From: Zopfochytrium polystomum
Taxonomy: Eukaryota; Chytridiomycota; Chytridiomycetes; Chytridiales; Chytridiaceae
Length of the DNA: 64,000 bases
Reading direction: 5' to 3'
Assembly: GCA_025765615.1 (NCBI GenBank)
Contig: JAIVFJ010000073.1
Coordinates: 124,001 to 188,000, forward strand
The notes beneath the pieces were generated by a model. The model was not told the origin of the DNA, did not search any database, and saw nothing but the letters and a program-made list of their open reading frames with translations. Shown in pieces: positions 49,900-61,843 of the stretch (its first letter is position 1; every line of letters begins with the position of its first letter). Both the position numbers and the translations under genes were made by a program.

Positions 49900-51971
49900 A
49901 TGACAAGTTGGCCGGTGTGGCATCGCGGTGCGGTTTCGGCCTTGTCCCTGGCGTTGAGGCCAGGTTTGTCAACCTTGGCTCCAACTGCCATTACTGCGCC
50001 CCGAGCCTCCGCATCCAACGCCGCCGCTGCGGCGGCCCAACGCAATGTAACACACGCTCCCGCCAAGCCGCTCTGGCCTCTGATCGAAGGACGATCGGGT
50101 CGGCTATGGGAACCCGTCATCGGCCTCGAGGTTCACGCTCAGATCGCTAGCCCCACAAAGCTGTTCTCTCGTTCGTACTATTACACTCAGTATCCCGCTC
50201 TGACACAAACGCCGCAATTGACTCATACGTAGCCGCTTCGGCAAACCTAAGTGAGTCCGATGGTCCGAACTCGAACGTCTCCGTCATCGACGCGGCTTTT
50301 CCGGGGGTTCTCCCAGTTAAGTTTCTATTTCTTGGTGTGTAAACCTTAACTCTTCCCTCCAGACGCTCCAAAGAGACTGCGTCAACCATGCCATCACAGC
50401 TGCCCTCGCTCTGTCGTCCACAATCAATATGCGCTCGTCTTTTGACCGGAAACATTATTTCTACCCGGATCTCCCTGCCGGGTTTCAAATTACTCAACGC
50501 GAAAGTATGCCCAACCGTTTCCTTTATTCCCGTGTTTGACTGTGAATCCAGACCCAATTGCGCGAGGGGGAAAGCTCCTCGTTGATCTGTTGGATGGTCT
50601 CGCGTACGAGAAAGAAATCAGAATACTCCAGATACAACTCGAACAGGTTAGCTCGAAACACCCCCAGAACTCACTCTAACTTCGCTCACAGGATTCAGGG
50701 AAAACGGTTGATTCATTCTCCGGCACTCTCGTTGACTTGAATCGTGCTGGAGTAGGCGTTCTGGAAATCGTGACCGAAGCCGATATCCGGTCGGCCGACG
50801 AGGCGCTGGCATTCATGAGGAAAATGCAACGACTTCTCTGGCACAACAAGATATCCAGTCCCGAGATGGATGAGGTATCTTTCATAAACGCGTTTTTTAA
50901 TTACGCTGAGTGCTGCAAGGGAGCATGGCGTTGTGATGTGAACGTCTCCGTTCGAGAATATGGATCCGATCGGTTGGGATCAAAAACAGAAATGAAGCAT
51001 ATCTCAAAATTTTCTACGGTTCGCGGAGCGATAGGTGTCTCCATCTGATTAAGTAACCAATGTATGAAATCTAACCTATGGTGTAGAGTTTGAGATTGGC
51101 CGCCAAATCGACCTACTGGAGTCCGGTGAACGAGTTTCTCAGGAAACGAGAGGCGTTGATGACAAAACGCATTCTACTTTTCGACTTCGTGGGAAGGAGG
51201 ATTCCCCCGACTATCGGTTTGAAAGCAGTGTTGCAATGTGCTGTTGCTAATTGAAGCAGGTACATGCCAGAACCAGACTTACCGTTGTTGCTGCTTAATG
51301 AGGTATTCATTTATTAAAAAACTGCTGCGTTCAATGATACAGTCATTAGGAAATGATCGAAAATGTGCGATTGTCCATGGTGGAATCACTGGACAAACGG
51401 CGTCGCCGTCTGATGGCGGACTATTCACTACCTAGCGAAAACGTTGAAATTCTAATGGCTGAACCGATGGCGGTGGAGTATTTTGAAAAGGTTACAAAAG
51501 TTTATCATGGCGACAACTAATGAGTCCTTAGTTGGCAGCGGGTCGCGACGAGCAGATGTGCTATAATTGGTTGGTTACTGCGTTACAAACTATGCTAAAA
51601 CAGGTTGCCACAGGTTGACCAGCAACCTGTTTGGGGCACTCAAAAAGCGACTCGTCAAACTGTCTGACTGCGTTGTGAACCCAAATGAGCTCGGTGCTCT
51701 TGTTGACCTGGTGGACACTGGAACGTTATCAGGTAAATGCTGTCAGTGGTTTCAATTCGTGGAAAACTCAGTTTCCGTAGGCATAAAAGCCAAGCATGTG
51801 CTTGAATTGATGCTAAGCGGTGATCGGCGACCTCCTTACGAAATCGCCTATTCGAGCGGCTGGCTACAATCAAATGACGATGGTGAAATCACGAGAATAC
51901 TGAATCAGCTGTTTGTGCAGCATCCGAAAGTGGTTCGTAACCCTCGAACAACTACCAGACATTCCCTCTAA
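49900..51971 (+). CDS. GATB: Mitochondrial glutamyl-tRNA(Gln) amidotransferase subunit B (GatB/Pet112)
   Basis: Part of GatCAB, which converts Glu-tRNA(Gln) to Gln-tRNA(Gln) in mitochondria. The N-terminus [22 protein letters not shown] looks like a presequence. The core begins [21 protein letters not shown]. Later exons give [36 protein letters not shown] (the conserved [15 protein letters not shown] motif), [61 protein letters not shown] and DSPDYRY-PEPDLP. The C-terminal YqeY-like tail ([11 protein letters not shown]) ends near 51971. About seven to eight short introns. The last two are less certain, so the terminal exon is approximate. Confidence 0.92.
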
Positions 51972-52151
51972 GTCGTGTTTCGTAGGTCCAAGAAATAAAG
52001 AATGGCAAGACAAGAAAAATGAAGTTTTTTTCAGGTGAAGTGATGAGGGCGACAAAGGGGAGGGCAAACCCACACTTAGTAGAAAGTACGATAAGGGAAC
52101 TGTTGGGTGTGGGAAACTTGTAGAGAACAACATTATACGGCTGTTACGGCA

Positions 52152-53582
52152 TTATTTTTCTTCTGGTTTTCGAACAGTTCCAAGCACTCCTTTGAGCTGA
52201 TTCCGTATGACCTCTCGGCTGCGAATATGTAGTTGGGAACTGAGGAGGAAAACTTCATTAGTACATGTGAACGCGCGTGAAAGAAGAGGCCATACTGTGC
52301 CCACGGTATCCAGGAATCGGCTGAGACTGAGAGAGCTGCTTGAAAGGGATCTGGCAGTTCTGCAGGTTGGCGATTTTGCCGCGCTCGTCGCGATTATTGA
52401 AGTTTTCATACGCAATCTCCGTCGTTTTTCCAAAAGTGGTCGCGAATCCGTACTTGCCACCAGGAATGAAGCCAGTGAATCCTGTTGACAGTTATGACTA
52501 TGCCTGTAACGTGATTGGCAACAACCTACCTGGAATTGGTTGCGTTTTGTTCGGGGCTCGAACTTTCACTTGCTTGTATGGTTCTTTGTAGGGATCGCGA
52601 GTCGACTGGGGAGTGGTGAACTCGTCAATTGCTTTTCGCACGGATTCCGAGTAGGACTGTGAAGTTATTGACTTTAATCTTCGTGGCCTCAGGCAGTTAA
52701 TCGCTGTACCTCGCCAAAATGGTTCTGTAATCGGGGAACAAAGCCAGTGTACCCAGATACAAAGGTTCTTTCAGGATCGTCGGGCTCGCGCTTGTACGGA
52801 CTCCTTTCATCAATAGACGCGGATCTCGCCGAGTACGCGAATGTTGGAATGGCTGAAGTACCGGGTACACGACCCATGGCGCTCCCAGCCCAGCCAGGCG
52901 CGCTGGATTTCTTCGTCCCACGACCCGCGGCACCTGGAGCACTCTCCCCAACCCTGCCTCCGCCTTCGCTACCACCTCGTCCAGAGCGAGGATGACTTGC
53001 GATGGCCGTCTTACCCTGATCTTGGATGGCTTTGACTCGTGGAGGTAGCTCGCAGCGAGATCGGAGCATGCACTCAAAGTCCGCCAGAGATGCATTTGTA
53101 GTCTCTACGTACGGCCTTCCAAAGTGCTCTTGGGAGCGCGGAATATATCCTAGAGCAACAGATTTTGACGCGTTTTGGGCGTGAATGCAAAAAATATGGA
53201 GGGGTACCACCACCAGAACACGGGAACCCCGTGAACCAATCATCGAGACTACAAAGAGATTACCTGTGTAACCTGGAACAGGTGGAAAGGAGAACCGATC
53301 ATCACCGGTCGCGTACTTGTTGCCGCGCTTCCAAATGTATTCCTCATTGGATCCACCGCCGTGTGGGACTGCTGATGGAGACGCTGCCGCACGATCGGCG
53401 CGTTTAGTCTCGCGTCTATGCGCGATTTCCTGCTGAATTCGACCCTGCTTCAACGACGGGTCCGTTTGAAGAATATGACGCGTCGCATTTCCATATGTCA
53501 GACCGAACTGGTACTTCAGGGCCGGGACGAAGCCGCCAAAGTTTGGAGTCGCTATGCAGGTGGTTTCCTCCTTGAGCGTCAT
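52152..53582 (-). CDS. CIMIP2/FAM166-type ciliary microtubule inner protein
   Basis: Proteins of this family lie inside axonemal doublet microtubules. The repeated signature (GF or GYTG, F/Y-P, then K/R/Q and FG) appears several times: PNFGGFVPALKYQFGLTYG, PPVPGYTG-YIPRSQEHFGRPY across an intron, FVSGYTGFVPRLQNHFGE, and PIPG-FTGFIPGGKYGFATTFGKTTEIAYENF. Another is QPIPGYRGHSM. The opening MTLKEETTCIATPNFGGF is typical of the family. The introns at about 53271-53146, 52715-52660 and near 52530 are short; one is open in frame, so naive translation includes it. The end is LKGVLGTVRKPEEK at 52152. It converges on GatB with about 180 bp between stops. Its presence supports a flagellated organism. 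Confidence 0.85.
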
Positions 53583-53926
53583 GGCGCGAAAAAGAGTCTC
53601 CCAGACGCGATAATTTTCTTTCTATTTTCTTCCCAGAATTATTTTTTAGTTTTTATTTCTTCGGGTCCATTCTAATGGGACGAAACTGAAGGTAGGGAAA
53701 AGGCAAAGGGCAGTTTTGCAGTTCGCAATGTGAATGACCAAAAACGACCGAATTGGGCTGGTTGCGGGGCCGGCTGGCCCTAAACTGCTTTGGTCCGAGT
53801 ATACAGCTTGTAGCCGCCTTCGCTTTCGCCCGGCTCAGATGATTAGTTGACTTGCGATCTTTAAAAAGCAAAGTTTAAAGGCAAACCAGGCGTTTAGATG
53901 GACCGAAGGTTCCCTCATAAAAAAGC

Positions 53927-56900
53927 TCAAACCTCAAGTGTGTCTGATGGTGGCAAGTTGTAAAACTCGGTCAAGCTCTCCGTGTTGGCAACCATTCTTG
54001 CAAAGAAAGCCAGCTGCATCTTCTTCAAAACCGATTTTTCATCCCGGGCGGAGGAGACCACATCGCGTCCGACAACAAAGGTAACGTGTTCGTCGCCCTT
54101 AACTCGGAGTCCCCGTTTACGGGCCCTCTCGACGGCTGTAACTGTATTTATCGATCGCTCCGCATATCCTGAGAATATTATACATGTGAATGGTCTGGTG
54201 CAAACACTGACTGGGACAACCCACCGTACGAAATGACCAGCCTATAAATACCAGCGGCAGCGTCGACGGTCCGAAAGACGTAGCGCTCATCGTCCGCAAC
54301 AAAAGGCGCAGTGGATGCAACAGCTGACAGGCAGACGATATTCTCAGGCAGTGACCGTAACCTTTGCGCACAAATTCCCAACACGTTCGGCACATCCTCG
54401 TCCATGTTCGCAACGAACACGATGGTCCCCTGCGTTCTGTGAATGGCTTTGACGTACATCCGCAACTCTGATATTTCCATGAGATGATCCCGTTGGAGTA
54501 CTGTGTTGATCTGGAAGTTTGTCGTGTGCCAGATGTACATAACAGAAAAGAAAAACAGTCCAAGGAGTGTTGTAACCCAACCATAGGAAATAATTTTACG
54601 TAGAGACGCCGCCAGCAGAATGAGGTCGGATAATAGGAAAAATGTGGCGAATAGATAAACTTGCCACGAGGGCTTTTTCCAAATAGTCTTCATTGCGATG
54701 ATATAGAATATGGTTGTGCTTATCATTGTTCCAGTAACCCCAATGCCTTAATCACTGAGGTAAGGATCGAAAACTCATTCTCGGACACACAACTTACCAA
54801 ATATATCTGCCAGAATCTCGCTCTCCTTGAAAATGACCACGAGAAGGATACTTCCACACATTAGGGTGTAGTTAAAAGCAGGTATGTAGACTGCTCCTGC
54901 ACTCTCTGTACTTGTGTGAATTGTTTGAATTGTTGGGAAAACTTTCAAGGCAATCTTTGATCGAGATTTCAGACACGGACGACTATCCATAACGAACTAA
55001 GCGAAGTTTTGCACTTACTCCTTGATCGATAAGAGTAAAGCATCCACTGATAGTTGCTTGAGACGCAATTATGGCTTAAGAAGAAGGTGAGCGTTCATCT
55101 TCTCTGGCCGAACATTTCCCCACCTGCCAACGTCGCGAGGGTCAAGACATAGAACTTAATAGGCCTGAAAAATCAGTTAAATTTCGCAAGTGCGCAAGGC
55201 TTGGAACAAACGTTGGAACTGAATCGAAGAAAGGATGCGCTGCGGCGGAAGGATGCTGAATCAAGTATGCTCCCTGCCTGTTTAAGATAAGGGTAAGTAG
55301 GACGAACCAAGACGACAACAAAAAAAAAAAAAAAATTATACTGACCCGAGGTAGCTTATCACAAGCGCTGGGTAAACCAGTGCTAGAAACGATACGCGAA
55401 TGGGAATTGTCTTGAAGTGCCCCAGATCGGCGTACATGGCCTCGACTCCAGCGACCGCAAGAACGCTACACATGTTTAAATTTTCACGGAGGATTCTCAA
55501 ATGACTCACACTTGGCTAATAATCATGTAAGCGTCGGCAGTGTGTTCCACAATAAATTGGACAGCGTGGTGTGGGCTTAGCGCGAAGAAGATTTTTGGAT
55601 AGCTGGAGACATTGTACAGCCCAACACCGAATATAGTCAGGAACCACGCCAGCATTATCGGCCCATAGAATTTTATAACCTTGCTTGTTCCAAAGCGCTG
55701 AGACATGAGGAGCACGAATAGAACAAAGCAAGCGAGGCCTTCGACACCCGAGACAGATAGCCCACCGCTGTCGCAGGGAGACAAGCAGGTTATTAATACA
55801 AAGCACACCGGAGGAACTCAAAGAACAAACTTTGAGTATTGCTTGACACCCTCAAACGCTGAAAGAACGCAAATCGCAGGAGCGACAAACTGTGTAGATG
55901 TGTCTGATGAGTTTAAATACGTCAAGCAGCAAATTGAAAGAAGCAAGCCCGCCTCACCGAATCAGCGAGAAGAAAACTTGCAGCGAAGCAACCGAGACCA
56001 AAAATGAAATCGCGGTGCTTCCACAAAGGAGATTCTTCGTTTTCTATCGACAGGAGTGAAATGAGGGCCCAAGTCCCACCCTCACCGTTTTTATCGGCTG
56101 TTGCACTGGATCAGTAAAGCCATCCGTTCGTTGGCAGAGCGACGAACTTACCTTTCAAGACAAAAACAATGTATTTGAAACAGCACACCACGGTGATGAC
56201 CCAAAATATAAATGAAAGAATTGCCATTACGCGCTCCTCGTTTACAAAGCGCTCAAGCTCCATAAAAGAAGTCTCGCCATCCAGTAACGCATGTGTATCA
56301 GCATAGAAGATAGACTTTAACACGAATATTGGAGAAACCGCGATGTCACCATAAACGACACCTAAAACTCGATATCAGCTATGAATCTGTTTCTTGATTT
56401 GTGAATGAAAATTGAACACAGACCAATGGCGCCCAAAGCAAGCTTGACGAATTTTTTCATATTCATAGTGTCGTCAATGCGAGGTGGCGGCGGAATGCAC
56501 AGGGCTGCGCCTAACGACATCCTTCTAGCCGACCATCCGCTCTTTGCAGTTTTCGTCGTATTTGCTCTCTTTAGGTTCGTCGGAACAGCCAAACCTCCCG
56601 TGGACACGCCTCCCGATTCCGAGTTCCCTGATAAAGGTGCACCTGCTTGAACTGAATCTCCAGCAGGAAGGCCTGGCGAGCTCTGCGAAAACGCGGGGGG
56701 CGCGACCCCTGATATCGCAGCGGCGGAGGAATGATGAGGCACAGGATTATTCTGCATGAGAGGATTCGGACGCGAAACTGTCGGACCCATTGTGTACTGG
56801 CGCTTCAAGACGGTAGCCCTTTCGACGGCTGGGACCATCAACGGAGCAGGTCGTGACTCCGTTCCAGCAACTGCAGGGCTAGGGGCGGTTCCAATTGCAG

Positions 56901-57741
56901 CGGCCGTTGCTCCCTCGAAGGTATCTGTTGCGACATTTATAGTGCTTCCATGGGCTTCGAAGGATTGAATGGATTCGATAACAGGCAAGTGCCCATCCTG
57001 CGGGACGTGCACTTCTGCTCTCGAATGAGAAACGGCGGATGTCAGTGGGTCGGGTGGGTCGTTCTCATTGGTGTCGACTCGAATTACAACCGTGTCCTTG
57101 TTGTCAGCGAGCTGTGAGGGTGAGGGTGGAGGCTCTGAAAGCCCCTCTGGGCCATCATTGGTGTCAAAGCTGCTGTTGGAGGATTGCTCTGGTGGCAGTG
57201 AGAGCGGAGAACGCAGCGGCAAACCAGCATCGGAGAACGGGTTTGGGCCAGGGGAGGTTGGTGTCATGAAAGGGTCAGAGGGCGTTCCGCTTGAGTCTGA
57301 CGCGTTCAAGCCAGATTCCTCCGGAGGTGGTTCCGGAGCCGTGGCTCGTATGATAACACCAGGGCGGTTGGAGATCGAGACCCGCTTTTTTAGGCCGGAA
57401 CCCTGCGCCCCGCGCGCCTTGATTATGGACGAGTGCAGTGCCGGCTTTGGCGAAGGCGGAGCCAAGTCTGCAACCGCGATTTCCTTCGACCCGCTCATAG
57501 AATCAGGCAAAAGACGCATCGATGTGGCAATGCCACGCTTTTTGAGTGGAGTAGGTGTCGCGCTCTGGCCATTGCTGTCCGCGTCGAAACTATGGCTGCG
57601 TTGGTCGCGAACCAGCTGCGGGACCGAAGGACCTGCGTCCGTTAGCGAGTCTGCAGTGGCAGGCGGGGGCACCAGCGGAGGCTCCTCGCTGGTGTCTGGT
57701 GTGGACGCGCTCTCGCGATCAGGGGCAGTGGGCTGTTCCAT
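53927..57741 (-). CDS. HAK1: HAK/KUP-family potassium transporter with long N-terminal extension
   Basis: High-affinity K+ uptake carrier of fungi and plants, in the plasma membrane. A disordered Pro/Ser-rich cytosolic N-terminus of about 440 residues (from MEQPTAPDRES at 57741) leads into KLALGAIG and, after an intron, VVYGDIAVSPIFVLKSIFYAD (the GxVYGDIGTSPLYV signature). About ten membrane segments follow over many short exons, for example MAILSFIFWVITVVCCFKYI, LACFVLFVLLM, FYGPIMLAWFLTIFGVG, HHAVQFIVEH and QVYLFATFFLLSDLILLAASL. The cytosolic tail has ERARKRGLRVKGDEHVTFVVGRDVV and FFARMVANTESLTEFYNLP, matching the KUP C-terminus, and stops at 53927. An upstream ATG at 57972 would add 77 residues but overlaps the divergent neighbour. 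I did not fix every exon. Confidence 0.88.
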
Positions 57742-57910
57742 TTCGCGTTTGAATTGCGGCTTCTCCAGTTTCTTTGGTGGAGCGCGGAACAAAAATTTCT
57801 GCCCGTCTTCGCGTTCTTCAGGATTGTCCCATCCTGTCACTTCCTTTCCCTCGCCCCAGCCCCTCTCCTCTCCAGCTGGTACAAAACAACCGCAGCGTAT
57901 CTCTCCACAT
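57742..57910. promoter_or_regulatory. Divergent intergenic region, HAK (-) and unknown gene (+)
   Basis: The 169 bp between the preferred start codons (57741 minus, 57911 plus). It is open on the minus strand up to 57972, so the boundary depends on which HAK ATG is used. No clear core-promoter motif is seen. Confidence 0.35.
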
Positions 57911-60145
57911 ATGATTAGCAATGCAGCTCCATGGGCCAGAGCAATGGTCCTTGCAGATGAAAGCAGTTGCAATGCAGCCTTGGCCGGCTATGGACCATCG
58001 TCGTCGCACGACCAGTTGGCGAAGGTAACGATTGCTGAGCGACTGCTTTCTGCAACCAACTCTATTGGTTAGATTGGTGGTTCCTTTGCGCAGCTCCTCC
58101 CTTCTATGCCAGTTAACTAAAATTTTGTGACCAACAACATGGTGATCATGTCTCTCCCTTCCTGCCTGTCAGCTGGAAAACTACATCCGCGATGTGTTCA
58201 ACGATCACTCGGACGAATTTCCCGACATCAACGAAGAGCTCCTGGATGAAACAATAAAGCAGCTGATGCATGCGCTTCGCAGGGCACGCGCCGATCCTGC
58301 CTCGCTCCCTTCGAAATCGATTCGGCGGTTGCTCTGGGCTGCGGTTAAGGACGTCGACCCGTTCCATTCGTGCCGCCGCATTATCGACCTTTGCTTTCCC
58401 GAAAACGTGGGAATCCTCGCCGGCAGCACGGGTGGGGCTTTCGGTAGTGCCAGGATGACAGAGGGCCGTCGGCCAGGCGCAAACCGAGATCCTTTTGTAA
58501 CTGCGTCTGCGCCAGCTTCTGTCGGCCATCCGGCTCGTGCCTCTATTGACGTCCTGCAAAGTGGCAAGCATCGCGGCGGGGCCTTGGTTGATGATGAGAC
58601 CGAAAAGCCCACAGACCACATGTTCAAACGAGACAATCTCGGGACTCGAGCAATACATGCACAGTCGCTGCGGATCAAGAGCTCTCCATGTTTGTCCGAC
58701 GATTCTTCGATGAATAGAGGTAGACCTGTAGTGCATTGCAAAAAGTGCTTCTTTCTCACAATTTCCCACATTTTTGGAAAGAGATCAGCCCCACTCGGTC
58801 CGAGTCGCCGACCATTTGGACGGAGGCATCCGAGGAGCCTTGGAGCGGCGATGATGAGGGCCAGCCCACCGAGGAGATTCACTCGGTAGTGCAGCTCACA
58901 CCGTCGTGTCGCGAGATCATTCGCGAGTACATTCCTTGCGATCACAATTTACTACGCGGGTTAAACAAAATGATTCGCAGCGTGCCTGTTTTGGACGATA
59001 CGTCCTTCTCTTTCGAGAATATGGTCAGCTTGCTCTTTCCAGCACAGACAAGCGACTTGCTTGCAACCCTGATTTATATATCTCTGAGAAAGCAACCCGG
59101 TAACCGCTCCTGGAGGAACTTCAGCACGATTGGCGTTCTCAGAGAATCCTCAAACCTCTCTGCCAACCAAGACGAAATGATTCGACGGCTTGGACAGCAC
59201 CTTCGCCAATTACTTGGCTTGCCTTTGCTTTTGCTCACGCACAAAAAATTGGATCGCTTGAGTAAAGACTTGACCGCTTTCGGTTACTCGAGGGAGGCAA
59301 TCGCGGTGGAGAAGAAGTTTGCGGGGCTCGATTCTTTCTCGTTTACTCAGGTACTCTTTCTGAGGGAAGAAGCTATTAGGGGCCAAACGACCCTCACAAG
59401 CCTTCTTCACGACAGTCTTGAGACTGAGCACTTTGTTGAGGTGGCAACGCACGGTCGTGAGTACGACACCATTGCAGCTGCGGAGGCACGAGCGACTGAA
59501 CTACCCGACACCTACCATTGCGTGTTCTTGGCGGATTCAGCTTTTTCGGCTATTTGGCCGATGATTGAGGGACGCATCAGCATCCGCCACAACGTGTTTC
59601 TTTTTGTTGAATGCACGTCGGACGCATGCCCGATTCAGCCACTTTTCGCAGCTGCGCGGACCATTTCAGCCGGCCTCCCCACGCTGCACGATCGGGCGCA
59701 GATCTTCCGCCGCCTGCTTCAGAGTGGGCGCGGCGAAAGTGAAAGGGATGAAGCCATACGGCGAGGAGGAGCAGGTGGAGGCAGGGTAGTATCGGTAGTA
59801 GTAGGAGGTGGTGAAAAAGAGGAGGAGGAGGAGGAGGAGGAGGGGGAGGAGGAGTACGACGTGGACCGCTGGCAGGAGAAGGATGCGCGAGACGACCAGG
59901 TGCATCGGAGCGAGCGGTGCGGTCGGCGTGAACTTTGTCGGCGGCGACGGCGTCTGGGGCACCTCTTGGCGGCGGTGACGGCGAACTGGAGCCGGGCCGA
60001 GATATTCCGCGTGTGGGGGTGGTGGGCGCCACCCTTGCCACCGTCGCCACCGCCACCGCCGCGCTCGCCGCCAGCACAACAACCGATCGGGATCGGGATC
60101 GGCGCCGTCCAGGGCCACCACCAGGGTCGGTGGCACACTTCCACG

Positions 60146-60200
<55 letters not shown>

Positions 60201-61315
60201 GCTATTGCTCGGCAAGCCTTGCTGACGTCATCGACGCTGACGCTGATGCATCGCCTGCACCACCGACTTCACCAGCTTCACCAGCTTCACGCCCTGCCTC
60301 TACTTCACCATCACCACAGCCAGACACCCCCGGCCACTGGCAGAATGCCTGTATTGGTAGCTGCGGCTGCGGCGGCGGCGGCGGCTGCCAGCCACGGCTA
60401 GTGAACAACAAACTCTGCCCCTTCCGTCTGTTTGCGGAAACGTGGTCGTCAGGCTGGGCGCCGGATGTGGCGCGGCTCAGCCTGGTGGTCCGGAAATGGC
60501 CAGCGTTTTGCGCAAACTTGTCGCACCTCGCAGAGCCCACGGCACTGGTATCGTCGCTGAAACCTCTTCGACGGGCAGCAGCGCGGGCTGCGGACAGATG
60601 CTGGAGCGTCAATGGAGGCAGCTCCTGCAGAATTGTCGTTCGCAGCTGCCACGACGAACCCGCTTTGGCGAGCGGCAGGAATGGTGGCATGAATGGATCC
60701 TGCGGTTGTGTCGTGGATATTACGATCACCACGGATTCTGTTGGTTGGATGGAGAGTGTCTGCGGAACACCCAAGTTTGGCCCTAACGGTCACAAATATG
60801 AAAGCGGCACCCCAAATCACGAAAGCGGAGACCCAGAACAACCGCATGACACGAAAAAGACAGCTGCAATGGCGGCCCATGAGAGTTGCACATTTCGCCA
60901 TCCCCCGTCAGTCAATCAAGAAGATTTGGTGCTTGCCGCCTCGTACATCCTCGTTGAAGAGGGGTTTTCCTGTGTCCTCATGGTGACGGGCGAAACGGTA
61001 ATGACCGCGCGAAACTGTGAGACTCCGGTAAGAGAAGAATGGGTTTGCTAATTGCGACAAACTCAAATTGACACTTTTTACGGCAAATCCCTGTTGCCGC
61101 GTCAATCCGTGTCCGCCTAGTCCGACGTTTTTCGGGTCGTCCAAGACGCTGCAAGGGCGAGGGAGCACGCAGGGCCAACTGCCCTTGTTCTGGACGTCCA
61201 GTCGGTAGAGAGGCTCGTGCAGTCGCTGGGCGAAGACGATGAAAGATGGTTGCAAAGGAGGTTGGGCACGCTCCAGTTCTCATCCCGTTGCGAGCTGCTT
61301 GTTCTAGTGGGTTGA
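57911..61315 (+). CDS. Unrecognised 1033-residue protein with poly-Cys run
   Basis: I do not recognise this protein. Four exons join in phase: 57911-58024, 58173-58719, 58782-61027 and 61121-61315. The N-terminal half is ordinary and helical: LENYIRDVFNDHSDEFPDINEEL, IRRLLWAAVKDVDPFHSCRRIIDLCF, LLRGLNKMIRSVPVLDD, MVSLLFPAQTSDLLATLIY, IRRLGQHLRQLLGLPLLLLTHKKLDRLSKDL. A middle acidic and basic low-complexity region follows (Glu run near 59815-59850, Pro runs), then (TGC)n giving about 17 Cys, then NQEDLVLAASYILVEEGFSCVLMVTGETVMTAR. This last block vaguely recalls the DDLIL...VLLTDDR pattern of PIN domains, but I see no supporting acidic triad. The final exon ends LGTLQFSSRCELLVLVG. Role unknown. 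Introns in phase on both sides of the low-complexity region support the frame. Confidence 0.6.
60148..60199 (+). repeat. (CTG)17 microsatellite inside a coding exon
   Basis: About 17 perfect CTG/TGC units. In the frame of the long plus-strand exon it reads as Cys. The other plus frames give Leu or Ala, and the minus strand gives Gln, Ser or Ala. Confidence 0.9.
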
Positions 61316-61389
61316 ACGGTGAGCGTGGGGGGGAAACAGAATAGAGTGTTTGCTGTTTAGGAGAAGCGGCAAAGTACGGGTACTTTGTA

Positions 61390-61396
61390 GAGAGAG

Positions 61397-61454
<58 letters not shown>
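61390..61454. repeat. (GA)n microsatellite
   Basis: About 30 GA units (one interruption, GC near 61399), between the unknown gene (stop 61315) and acyl-CoA oxidase (start 61844). The rest of 61316-61843 shows no gene and should contain the oxidase promoter. Confidence 0.95.
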
Positions 61455-61455
<1 letters not shown>

Positions 61456-61843
61456 CTGCATAATTTTTTTTCGTTTTTCACGTGCAGCGGAAAAACCACT
61501 ACGTGTCTGGGCTGGACGCCCGGCCGAAGCGCATCGAACATGTGACGGGCCAAATCGGCCCGACCACAGCTGCCGAACCGGGCCAAAATCAAATATCAAA
61601 CAAAGCCTCTCGACTGTGACAGAGCGGAAACTCCCCACATACAAACCTCCCCCCCTCTTCACACGAAAGCCCCTTCACCCGGCCGCATCGCTAAATTATT
61701 CCCCCCGAGAGCACCCCCCGCACTGATCCCATTAGAACACTTCCTTTTTTATCCACACACTTTCGCAAACTAGCGGATCATCGATCGGTGGAGATTAACG
61801 CACCCTTAACGACGACGATCGAACGGTGAAAATCCGCCGACCA

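Noticed and set aside
59577..60215. 212-codon minus frame with poly-Ser
   Set aside because: Shadow of the plus-strand exon through the CTG repeat and GC-rich sequence; no domain.
60449..60901. Minus frame with a membrane-like segment (FWVSAFVIWGAAFIFVTV)
   Set aside because: Opposite the long plus exon whose introns fit in phase; no splice or start support.
60860..61030. PIN nuclease domain at the end of the unknown protein
   Set aside because: Only a loose pattern likeness (NQEDLVLAA ... VLMVTGE); the acidic active-site set is not visible, so not called.
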